A stretch of DNA of 18,454 bases from an archaeon (GTDB lineage Archaea > Asgardarchaeota > Hermodarchaeia > Hermodarchaeales > Hermodarchaeaceae), in NCBI GenBank assembly GCA_016550425.1, contig JABXGS010000069.1, forward strand, positions 1-18,454. The letters are read 5' to 3'. The notes under the pieces were generated by a model, which was not told the origin of the DNA, searched no databases, and worked only from the letters and a program-made list of their open reading frames with translations. The position numbers and the translations under genes were made by a program. This document shows, piece after piece, positions 7,741 to 13,815 of this stretch (position 1 is its first letter; every line of letters begins with the position of its first letter).

Positions 7741-7747
7741 TTTAAAT
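7741..7747 (+). promoter_or_regulatory. TATA-like promoter for the membrane protein at 7789
   Basis: TTTAAAT lies about 26 bp before a predicted RNA start near 7770, leaving a leader of about 19 nt that contains GAGGT as ribosome-binding site for the ATG at 7789. Spacing is right for an archaeal promoter, which would separate this gene from the geranylgeranyl reductase operon. Confidence 0.45.
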
Positions 7748-7788
7748 CATCATTCTCCTTTCATAAGCAAGGAACCGAGGTAAGATCC

Positions 7789-8271
7789 ATGGCATCTTCA
7801 AACACTAGTTTAATTGTCGCGATAATTGTTGGCTTCATTGCCACATTAGGTATTGCTTATGGACTCATCTATGCAACAGCAATAGACCTGTTACCGATTG
7901 TTGGACCCGGTCTGGTTCCAGGCTCACTTGCGTCAACCTTCGATGGGGAAAGTCTAATAATGCAAATTTTCATGATTTACCATGATCTGCTTCTCAATAT
8001 CCTCGTCGTCTATATTCTGGCTCCAGCTATCTGGCTAATCGGTGGTCTCATTGCAGGATTAATTAGCCGGGATATGGTAAAGGGTGCTGCAGCAGGATTA
8101 ATCATGGCAATGATTGCTCCTTTCCTTTGCTACGGATTAGACTTCCTCCTTGGCGGCGCTAATAGCGCACTCCTTCTAACGTGGGTTCTCAATGGTCTAC
8201 TAGCGGGACTAATTGCTGCTGTTGGAGGAGTCATAGGCGGGACTCTCACTTCACAATTTGAGGCACATTAA
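7789..8271 (+). CDS. Unrecognised membrane protein, about four transmembrane segments
   Basis: I do not recognise a family. The 160-residue product is almost wholly hydrophobic, with likely membrane spans near residues 8-32, 65-95, 97-120 and 128-155. They are rich in Gly, Ala, Leu and Ile; the last two contain small-residue repeats (GLLAGLIAAVGGVIGG) typical of tightly packed helices. There is no signal cleavage site and no catalytic or metal-binding motif. The GAGGT ribosome-binding site and TATA-like box upstream support the start. It is followed after 44 bp by a second membrane protein on the same strand, and the two may act together, but nothing in the sequence shows what they do. Confidence 0.75.
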   Translation: MASSNTSLIVAIIVGFIATLGIAYGLIYATAIDLLPIVGPGLVPGSLASTFDGESLIMQIFMIYHDLLLNILVVYILAPAIWLIGGLIAGLISRDMVKGAAAGLIMAMIAPFLCYGLDFLLGGANSALLLTWVLNGLLAGLIAAVGGVIGGTLTSQFEAH

Positions 8272-8315
8272 AAGCTAAATCATATTAATAAGCTTAAACG
8301 CACAGGCTCCTTACT

Positions 8316-8912
8316 ATGCCTCAAGTTAGGAATTCACGTATTGCTTCACTAGGAATTCCCATAGGCATTGGAATCGCTGTTATCCTATATATAACTCAAC
8401 CATACTTGATTCAGCCAATCGTCTATACTACATACATTACGCTTATCGATCCCCTTCAATTATATGAGCTAGCTTGGATAATGGCTACTATCGATTTACT
8501 CCTGAATTTTTCATTCCAATTTTCCTTCCTTCTTTGGATTGCAGTTACTATTATTATTGCACTATTTCTCAGGAAACTTCATATTACTCTCTCAACCCTG
8601 AGTGCAGCTATTCTTCTTCCCGCAGGTACATGGCTCCTTTTTACAATCAAATATCTCTACTTACCCGGATTTTCAATCGGTTTTTTGTTATCATTTCTAA
8701 TTTGGCAGACATTGCTACCTCTTGGTATTACGCTAGGGTTGGCAACTCTCATCACTCTACCTTTCATCATATATCAACGACAAAAATCATCTCTCATAAC
8801 CGCTCCTATCTCGGTCAAATCTACCTGCACCAAATGTGGCGCTGTTTACCGATCAAAGCCACAGATTTGCATCCAATGCGGTGAAGAAGGCACATTAATC
8901 GATAGTCAATAG
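8316..8912 (+). CDS. Unrecognised membrane protein with C-terminal zinc ribbon
   Basis: The 198-residue product has about four hydrophobic spans (roughly 12-35, 55-85, 92-112 and 118-152) and then a soluble tail bearing CTKCGAVYRSKPQICIQCG, a CxxC-x10-CxxC zinc ribbon at residues 171-188. Membrane protein plus cytoplasmic zinc ribbon is a recurring architecture in archaea but has no single function; the ribbon may bind a protein or nucleic-acid partner at the membrane. Only a weak AGG lies before the ATG. The intergenic gap contains an inverted repeat of AAGCT and AGCTT. It is probably linked to the preceding membrane protein. Confidence 0.75.
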   Translation: MPQVRNSRIASLGIPIGIGIAVILYITQPYLIQPIVYTTYITLIDPLQLYELAWIMATIDLLLNFSFQFSFLLWIAVTIIIALFLRKLHITLSTLSAAILLPAGTWLLFTIKYLYLPGFSIGFLLSFLIWQTLLPLGITLGLATLITLPFIIYQRQKSSLITAPISVKSTCTKCGAVYRSKPQICIQCGEEGTLIDSQ

Positions 8913-8922
8913 GTGTTTAATT

Positions 8923-8961
8923 GAGGTTTCAACAATTCCTCTTGTGATTACCGCAATTTTT
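8923..8961 (+). terminator. Possible terminator region after the zinc-ribbon membrane protein
   Basis: Just after the stop codon GAGG and CCTC can pair around an A/T-rich loop, and a run of five T (within AATTTTTG near 8956-8961) follows. Archaeal termination mainly needs oligo-T, so this is a reasonable but weak stop for the upstream transcript. Confidence 0.3.
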
Positions 8962-8984
8962 GTATGGTCGTATTGAGAAAATGA

Positions 8985-8997
8985 TAAAGACTTATAA
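8985..8997 (+). promoter_or_regulatory. TATA-box promoter of the candidate ncRNA
   Basis: AAAGAC followed by TTATAA (8992-8997) resembles an archaeal BRE + TATA box. Its centre lies about 26 bp before the G at 9021, the first base of the helix-closed segment. No protein start follows on this strand. Confidence 0.55.
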
Positions 8998-9020
8998 TTT
9001 CCACTAATACTAATTCATAA

Positions 9021-9165
9021 GCCGGTCAGGGCAGCGACGCAATTTTAAATCAAACGCAACACCCCTCATAGGCAGAATCCTCCCAAGGCCTCAGGCCCGA
9101 ATCGTCCTCGCCCTCCAAAAAATCTCCCTCCTCCCTCGACTGCCCTCCGGCATCATTTTTTCTTT
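9021..9165 (+). ncRNA. Candidate structured non-coding RNA, unknown family
   Basis: Between two convergent protein genes lies a GC-rich block in an A/T-rich spacer. Its 5' end GCCGG-TC-AGGGCAG (9021-9034) pairs with CTGCCCT-CCGGC at its 3' end (9140-9151): 12 bp with one 2-nt bulge, extendable by CGA/TCG with one bulged A. A TATA box sits 26 bp upstream of 9021, and oligo-T (TTTTTT at 9156-9161, then TTT) follows five bases after the helix, as expected for an archaeal terminator. Inside are a hairpin GGCC-TCA-GGCC (9087-9097) and a pyrimidine-rich 3' half with CCTCC at 9079, 9112, 9127, 9130 and 9144, complementary to GGAGG ribosome-binding sites. It lacks features I would recognise for tRNA, 5S, SRP RNA or RNase P RNA. 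A MITE-like element with terminal inverted repeats is the alternative, but I see no target-site duplication. Confidence 0.5.
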
Positions 9166-9197
9166 AAAAGTAATTTCACGCTTCTTGTTGAGAATGC

Positions 9198-10061
9198 TTA
9201 GGCGGAGGCTGGTGTGGCTAGAATGCGATTGCTGATTGCAAACTCTAAAACATCAACAATGGCATATTCGGGGAGTCCTAAAAGGAATGCGATGGTTTTC
9301 ACATCGCGTTTGCCATCTACAAGGAAAAGCACATCTCGCGCGTAAGGACCAAATTTGTCATAGAGTGCTGTTCCAACTGGTGAACCTGTATCGAGGGCTG
9401 CAAGGAGATCTTCACCACCTTGAGGAATGAAGGTCAAATCAACACGTCCTTCTTCAGGGGCTGGTGGTAGAGGTGGTGGACCGGCTTCGGAGGGTTCAGG
9501 CGGAGGAGGTTCCATAGGTGGGGGCATGGATTCTGTGTCTGGAATTGTGGGTGGTGGAATCGGTTCTGCAGGTGGGGTTGTTGCTGGGGCTGGAGTGGGT
9601 TTTGGTGGAGGTTCTTCTGTTTTTACTTCTGAAGAGGGTGTCGGGCTAGGCTGGGGTGGAGGGACAGGAGGTGGAGTCACTGGTTTGGTTAATGGTACGG
9701 GCTTTGGTTCGGTTGACAGTGTTGGCATAGTTTCAATAATGCGGAGGTTCAGTTCGCGAAGGGCTAGCAGCGTTGCTTTGGTTTTCACTACTGCTATACC
9801 AAGGGAAAGGTTTGGTGGAAAAAGCACGGCAAGAAGCCAATTCTCGGCGATTTTAGAGATTACCACAAGACCGGCTTCAGTGTTAACAGTGAGTTGGCTA
9901 ATCTGTCCTTTATACAGACTCACAGTCTCTTTAACCATGGCTTCGGTTTCCTGGTCAAGGGTACTTTGATAGACAGTATTGTCAGGTGATATGATGCAGA
10001 AAGCTTTCACCATTCGGTCGAAACGAAGGTTGTCCAATGCCCGCTGTACTTCCTCGGCCAT
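9198..10061 (-). CDS. Roadblock/LC7-like domain protein with proline-rich linker and C-terminal winged-helix-like domain
   Basis: Three parts can be seen in 287 residues. Residues 1-110 have the roadblock/LC7 pattern: an N-terminal helix, a strand (AFCIISPDNTVYQS), a long helix, strands (GLVVISKIAENWLLAVLFP), then NLSLGIAVVKTKATLLALRELN as the final helix. Residues about 115-205 are a low-complexity linker of Pro, Thr, Glu and Ala. Residues about 207-285 form a compact domain ending DVLFLVDGKRDVKTIAFLLGLPEYAIVDVLEFAISNRIL, which looks like a winged helix. Roadblock proteins bind and regulate small Ras-like GTPases and are expanded in Asgard archaea; some bacterial ones (MglB) act as GAPs. It lies 80 bp downstream of the glutamyl-tRNA synthetase gene on the same strand. 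No GTPase gene is in the window. The roadblock call rests on pattern rather than strong motifs. Confidence 0.65.
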   Translation of the reverse strand: MAEEVQRALDNLRFDRMVKAFCIISPDNTVYQSTLDQETEAMVKETVSLYKGQISQLTVNTEAGLVVISKIAENWLLAVLFPPNLSLGIAVVKTKATLLALRELNLRIIETMPTLSTEPKPVPLTKPVTPPPVPPPQPSPTPSSEVKTEEPPPKPTPAPATTPPAEPIPPPTIPDTESMPPPMEPPPPEPSEAGPPPLPPAPEEGRVDLTFIPQGGEDLLAALDTGSPVGTALYDKFGPYARDVLFLVDGKRDVKTIAFLLGLPEYAIVDVLEFAISNRILATPASA

Positions 10062-10141
10062 AGCTTTGTCTGTACCCCCGATTGCGCAATACTAGCTATA
10101 CGGTATTTAGAATCAGCGCTCTAAAATCTTTGCGCCCTACT

Positions 10142-11872
10142 TCATTCAGTCATATTTATGTTGACTTTCTCCCCAATTTTTTCTACGAAACCAAATCCCT
10201 TTCGTTCTAATTGGATGATTGTTCCTGTTTTTACCTCTTGAAGGGCTTTTTCACCAAGGGCTTCCAAGATTTGAAGGCTTTTTGGGTTCACATCGCCGTT
10301 TTTAAAGAGCACATCAGGGATGAATATCTTCACTGGAATGGAACTTGGAGTTACCCATTGAACCTTCATTTCTGCTTGATCTACTGCATCTCCAGCGAAA
10401 CTGCATTTTAAGGCTGTTTTTGTTTTGTGGTCAACTCGCAGATTAAAGGCGTATTTAAGGCGAAATACATCGTTCTTTCGGAGTTGCTGGGCATCCGTCC
10501 CATCAACGAACACGCGATTCTTTATTACTGCTTGACGGGTTCCTCGCTCTTTAAAATCAGGATGATATGGAAGTTCGGCTGTGAAAGGCTTAGCATCAAT
10601 GATATCGACAGGCATTGGTTGCGTCACACAATAATACCGGTTTGCCAGCGGATCAACAAGCTTACGATTTATACCTAATAAGACAGACCAGTCTAAAATC
10701 GGTTGAGCCACGCTAAGACCCACTTCTCGAGTCATTTCTTTAATTGCTTCAGGAATGATGCCTCGACGGCGAAGCGCTGGCAAAGTCGTAAGACGGATAT
10801 CGTCCCATCCACTAATTACATTCGTTTCAATGAGTGGTCTAATTTTCCGCTTACTTACTGGGCTCCCTTCTATAGCGAACCGAGACCATTCCTGAATGAA
10901 TGGCTGAGGATACTGAAAGAGGTTTCGGATATAAGTTTGAAGTTCCCCCCGGCTAGCAAATTCGTTACTTCGTAGGATGTGGCTAATCTCGTTCCGGTGG
11001 TCCTCTAAGGCATTTGCGAAATCGTAGGTGGGCCAAAGGCGGTATTTATCGCCTTGTATGGGATGAGGAAAGTCAATAATACGAAAAATATTCGGATCGC
11101 GCATTACTGCATTAGGATGTGTCATGTCGATGCGAAGGCGGCAGACAATTTCTCCTTCCGAATACTCTCCGTCAAGAATTGCCTTCCAAATATCGCGAGT
11201 TTCCTTCTTTTTGGTCTGACGGTGCTCGCAGCTCTTTCCTGTTCGGCGATTCTCACTGATAACATCTGCTGAACACGAACAAAAATACAATTCGCCACGA
11301 TCAAGTAACTTTTCAGCATGCTCGTAGAAATAGGGCATATCGTCAGAAACGTTAAGTTCATCATCCCAATCAAGATTCATCCAACGGTACCCTTTTCTGA
11401 ATGCCTCATAGTACTCCGTGTGAACGTTTCGAGGATTGGTATCCTCAAATCGAAGAATTATTCGACCATCGTATTCTCGTGCATAATACCAGTTTATGTA
11501 TCCTGCATAAGCGTGTCCTATATGGGGGTAACCACTCGGTTCAGGCGGTAACCGAGTTATCACTTGTCCCTTTTTCGCTTCCTTTAATGGGGGTAATTCT
11601 TTTACTCGTCTTTCTCTCGTTTTCTCAAGTAATTCCGGTGCCAGTACTTCAAGTTCAGAAATTTGATCATTAATTGACATCTGGTTGATTGTATTTACTG
11701 TGCGGTTCACTTTTTCAATAATCTCTCGAGCTTGAGGACGTAAGTCGGTTCGTTCAGCGAGTAGCTTCCCAATGACAGCCTTAGCGTCAGCTTTTCCCTC
11801 AAATTTAATGGCATTGGCTAGACTATATTTGCGAATTAAATTCTGAATGACTGAGTTAATATCATCGTTCAC
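10142..11872 (-). CDS. gltX: Glutamyl-tRNA synthetase, archaeal type
   Basis: Class I synthetase that charges tRNA with glutamate; in archaea it usually also makes Glu-tRNA(Gln) for the GatDE amidotransferase. Seen: PEPSGYPHIGHAYAGY containing an exact HIGH; LRFEDTNP; the KMSKS-loop variant SPVSKRKIR; GWDDIRLTTLPALRRRGI; and the C-terminal beta-barrel anticodon-binding region with an IQLERKGFGFVEK ending. The N-terminal helical part (RKYSLANAIKFEGKADAKAVIGKLLAE) is the archaeal/eukaryotic form. I prefer the GTG at 11872, preceded by AGGT at 9 bp; a TTG at 11905 would add 11 residues but has no ribosome-binding site. It lies downstream of the AK6 kinase gene on the same strand, and the two may share a transcript. 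A glutaminyl-tRNA synthetase is unlikely, as archaea generally lack it. Confidence 0.94.
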   Translation of the reverse strand: MNDDINSVIQNLIRKYSLANAIKFEGKADAKAVIGKLLAERTDLRPQAREIIEKVNRTVNTINQMSINDQISELEVLAPELLEKTRERRVKELPPLKEAKKGQVITRLPPEPSGYPHIGHAYAGYINWYYAREYDGRIILRFEDTNPRNVHTEYYEAFRKGYRWMNLDWDDELNVSDDMPYFYEHAEKLLDRGELYFCSCSADVISENRRTGKSCEHRQTKKKETRDIWKAILDGEYSEGEIVCRLRIDMTHPNAVMRDPNIFRIIDFPHPIQGDKYRLWPTYDFANALEDHRNEISHILRSNEFASRGELQTYIRNLFQYPQPFIQEWSRFAIEGSPVSKRKIRPLIETNVISGWDDIRLTTLPALRRRGIIPEAIKEMTREVGLSVAQPILDWSVLLGINRKLVDPLANRYYCVTQPMPVDIIDAKPFTAELPYHPDFKERGTRQAVIKNRVFVDGTDAQQLRKNDVFRLKYAFNLRVDHKTKTALKCSFAGDAVDQAEMKVQWVTPSSIPVKIFIPDVLFKNGDVNPKSLQILEALGEKALQEVKTGTIIQLERKGFGFVEKIGEKVNINMTE

Positions 11873-11919
11873 GTGACGTCGACCTGTTTTTTCTACAATC
11901 TTCAAATCATGGGAGACAC

Positions 11920-12528
11920 TTATGCTTTTTGTGACAGTGAAGGGAGCTGTTTTTTCTCCATTATTTTATGTATTAGTTGCGGATCGAGGGTTCGAAGCCA
12001 GGAGGTTTTACCCACCGAATATTGGTCACCTTTACCAGAGAGAATTGATTCTATTGCGGTAACAACTTCATCGGTCGTCGCATTGGTTGTATCAATTTCA
12101 AAGATTCTATGGCGACTAATCTTTGCCAGTCCTTGGGAGGTGCATTCACCAAGGATTTCAGCTTGAATGTTTTCCAAAATCTTCTTTGATGACCAATTGC
12201 GCTCAGCTAATCTCCTGATAAGTGTCAATGGGTGGCAACGAAGAACCACTAACACTCTCAAGAACTCCTTCGGAACTAAATCGGCGAAATGCCCAGTGAC
12301 AACAAAGAGCTGGTCACTATCCTGAAACTGGTTTGTCAGATATTCCTGCAACCTATCAATATCTGCAATAAGAGTTTCTCGCTCGGTATCCTCACCAAAA
12401 TGAAATTGGTGATTTGTAACAACTTGGCTCAGTTCAATAAATTTGGCATCAAGTTGATGGCTGAGAAGGTTTCCTAGCGCGGTTTTGCCTGTTCCGGGTG
12501 TGCCAGAAATGGCAATTACATTCTCCAT
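11920..12528 (-). CDS. AK6/Fap7-type adenylate kinase
   Basis: A P-loop kinase of about 202 residues with GTPGTGKT at residues 9-16 and the AK6 hallmark RNWSSKKILENIQAEIL in the middle, including the Arg-rich lid region. In eukaryotes and archaea AK6/Fap7 acts in small-ribosomal-subunit maturation with uS11 and has adenylate-kinase/ATPase activity. The family is usually 160-185 residues; here a C-terminal tail of about 30 basic residues (SVGKTSWLRTLDPQLIHKIMEKK) is added. The ATG follows GGTGAT at 7 bp. It precedes the glutamyl-tRNA synthetase gene by a short gap, a translation-related grouping. Confidence 0.9.
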   Translation of the reverse strand: MENVIAISGTPGTGKTALGNLLSHQLDAKFIELSQVVTNHQFHFGEDTERETLIADIDRLQEYLTNQFQDSDQLFVVTGHFADLVPKEFLRVLVVLRCHPLTLIRRLAERNWSSKKILENIQAEILGECTSQGLAKISRHRIFEIDTTNATTDEVVTAIESILSGKGDQYSVGKTSWLRTLDPQLIHKIMEKKQLPSLSQKA

Positions 12529-12638
12529 AGATAATCACCAATTATTCATCCATTACGATATGTGCTTAGATGAAAATGGTTGTCTCTCTGATAAGAACTC
12601 TCCCACTAAAAATGAAATGTATAGCTCCGAATTCAGCG

Positions 12639-12854
12639 CTAAGCATGAGCCGTCTGTGTTCGGAGTTCTTGACGTTTTTTCCGTTCGTAATCTTCAAGTG
12701 CGGATAATTCTCGCTGAAGGCGGATTCGATGGGTTCCACTCGATGCAGCGATTGCTTGGCGTAGCAACCGTTTTTCACGGCGTATATCCCACTGAGGAAT
12801 GTTTTCGAATGGTCGTGGATTACGACGGATGGGTTCTACACAATCAGTACTCAC
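12639..12854 (-). CDS. Small basic helical protein, function unknown
   Basis: A 71-residue product from a GTG start with GGTG about 8 bp upstream. I do not recognise it. It is rich in Arg, Lys and Glu with a predicted long helix (DIRREKRLLRQAIAASSGTHRIRLQRELSALEDYERKKRQEL) suitable for nucleic-acid or ribosome binding or a coiled coil. It fills most of a 403-bp gap between the winged-helix gene and AK6 on the same strand, its codons avoid AGG/AGA arginines like neighbouring genes, and a TATA-like box lies at the expected distance. A plus-strand reading of 136 codons covers the same bases and runs into the AK6 gene antisense; the minus-strand reading is preferred but not certain. Confidence 0.6.
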   Translation of the reverse strand: MSTDCVEPIRRNPRPFENIPQWDIRREKRLLRQAIAASSGTHRIRLQRELSALEDYERKKRQELRTQTAHA

Positions 12855-12888
12855 TTGTTGGGCACCATACTAGAATTCCAAAAATAAC

Positions 12889-12897
12889 TATTTAAAA
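12889..12897 (-). promoter_or_regulatory. TATA-like promoter for the small basic protein
   Basis: On the minus strand TTTTAAATA lies about 26 bp before a predicted RNA start near 12867, giving a leader of about 13 nt before the GTG at 12854. It is in a very A/T-rich gap, so a chance match is possible. It could drive the small gene, AK6 and the synthetase together. Confidence 0.4.
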
Positions 12898-12931
12898 TAA
12901 TAGAGGGTTGTGTATAAGTGAAATAAAGTGC

Positions 12932-13600
12932 TTAGGTGTCATTCGAGACCTGATAGCGGGTTCCCCGTGTGAAGCTCTTCTTTTGAACAATCATCTTCTT
13001 GACTATTAACGCATCTAGTGCAGTTCTAACACGAGCCTGTGGCCACCCTGTCGAAAGCATAATCTGTTCCCTCGAGACCTTTCCATCTTTTCGCGTGGCA
13101 ATATCAAGAATTGTCGCTTCATCTTCACTGAGAAATTCATCTCGTAATCGAACTACAAGGGTTCCCTGAATTTCACTCAGCCGAATAGCCTCTTCCTTTT
13201 CAAGTCGATCAAGGGTCTTCTGCAATTCTTTTCTCGAGATTTTCCGGAATTGCTCTATTTCATGAATCCCTGAATATAAATCAGCCACAGAGATAGTAGT
13301 GCCTGAAGGTCTAATCACCTGTTCTTGAGCTAGGCTGTAAAGGACATATTCTTGCAATGTATTAGGAACTTGAACCTCAATATGAAAGTCTTCTCGGAGC
13401 TGTTCAAGTCGCGCTTCTTCATCTGTAAAAAGCTTAGATTTTGAGGGGGCTTGTCTGTCGACCTCTTCAACTCGTGCACGTAACTGTTCATCTTTAGAAG
13501 GGTCTTCAGCTGCCACTTTGGATTTTAAGCGTTTACTATATCGAGAATAAGCCTCGTCAAGGTTATTTTCTTCGGAAGGCATTGCAATTGCTCCTGGCAT
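12932..13600 (-). CDS. Tandem winged-helix protein, probable transcription regulator
   Basis: About 222 residues. The first third is charged and probably helical/disordered (EEARLEQLREDF). Two helix-turn-helix-like modules follow: EYVLYSLAQEQVIRPSGTTISVADLY ... ISRKELQKTLDRLEKEEAI, then LSEDEATILDIATRKDGKVSREQIMLSTGW ... VRTALDALIVKKMIVQKKSFTRG, the latter with a clear recognition helix and wing. A DNA-binding regulator is the simplest reading; tandem winged helices also build ESCRT-II subunits, but no ESCRT gene is nearby. ATG at 13600 has GAGGT at 9 bp, and ATG at 13582 has AGGAG at 8 bp; both are credible. The GTG at 13651 has no spaced ribosome-binding site and is rejected. Confidence 0.72.
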   Translation of the reverse strand: MPGAIAMPSEENNLDEAYSRYSKRLKSKVAAEDPSKDEQLRARVEEVDRQAPSKSKLFTDEEARLEQLREDFHIEVQVPNTLQEYVLYSLAQEQVIRPSGTTISVADLYSGIHEIEQFRKISRKELQKTLDRLEKEEAIRLSEIQGTLVVRLRDEFLSEDEATILDIATRKDGKVSREQIMLSTGWPQARVRTALDALIVKKMIVQKKSFTRGTRYQVSNDT

Positions 13601-13815
13601 TTGTTCATTACCTCTAAGAAGTGCCGCACTTTTAAAGCCTCGGAGCTGCACCTTCCAGCAAAGAACTATATCAGATTTGATTGACCTTTAATTACACCTC
13701 CTTTCGATGAAGATGGTGTGAACTATCCTTAGCAATCAGACAGGTACCTGTTACTTGGAAGCGATTTACCCAAATTGTGATGAAAATAACCAGGCTACTT
13801 CATTAGATTCAATGT
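13601..13815. other. Intergenic region between surface-protein and winged-helix genes
   Basis: About 215 bp. Contents: the 12-bp palindrome at 13740; TATA-like minus-strand elements at 13665-13672 (TGATATAG) and near 13690 (TTAAAG), either of which could drive the winged-helix gene; and ACACCTCCTTTC (13694-13705), whose complement GGAGGTG resembles a ribosome-binding site but is not followed by a usable start codon. No RNA gene or terminator is clear. Confidence 0.4.
13740..13751. repeat. Perfect 12-bp palindrome ACAGGTACCTGT
   Basis: A fully symmetric 12-mer lies in the gap between the surface-protein gene and the winged-helix gene, about 140 bp upstream of the latter's start. It could be an operator for a dimeric winged-helix protein, perhaps the neighbour itself. 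One copy was seen; a 12-bp palindrome can occur by chance. Confidence 0.4.

Noticed and set aside
8474..8884. Plus-strand 136-codon frame rich in Tyr, Ser and Ile
   Set aside because: Lies wholly within the zinc-ribbon membrane protein in another frame; composition is that of a shifted reading of hydrophobic codons.
9087..9106. tRNA-like T-arm (CCCGAATCG) in the candidate RNA
   Set aside because: No acceptor stem, D-arm or anticodon arm can be built around it, and the GGTTCRANYCC consensus is missing.
9021..9151. MITE-like element with inverted terminal repeats
   Set aside because: The ends are complementary, but no target-site duplication is visible in the flanks and a promoter and terminator are placed correctly for an RNA gene. 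Not excluded without a genome-wide copy count.
9427..9969. Plus-strand 180-codon glycine-rich frame
   Set aside because: It is the antisense of the proline-rich linker of the roadblock-like gene: CCN proline codons read backwards give glycine codons. No ribosome-binding site or plausible fold.
10211..11673. Several plus-strand frames of 66-90 codons
   Set aside because: All are antisense shadows of the glutamyl-tRNA synthetase gene, whose HIGH and KMSKS-loop motifs are unambiguous.
12485..12895. Plus-strand 136-codon frame over the gap upstream of AK6
   Set aside because: It overlaps the AK6 N-terminus antisense, lacks a ribosome-binding site and looks less protein-like than the minus-strand 71-residue frame. 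Kept as a minor alternative.
12932..13600. ESCRT-II (Vps25/Vps36-like) subunit
   Set aside because: Tandem winged helices fit the architecture, but no ESCRT-specific motif or ESCRT gene neighbour is visible; a DNA-binding regulator is simpler.
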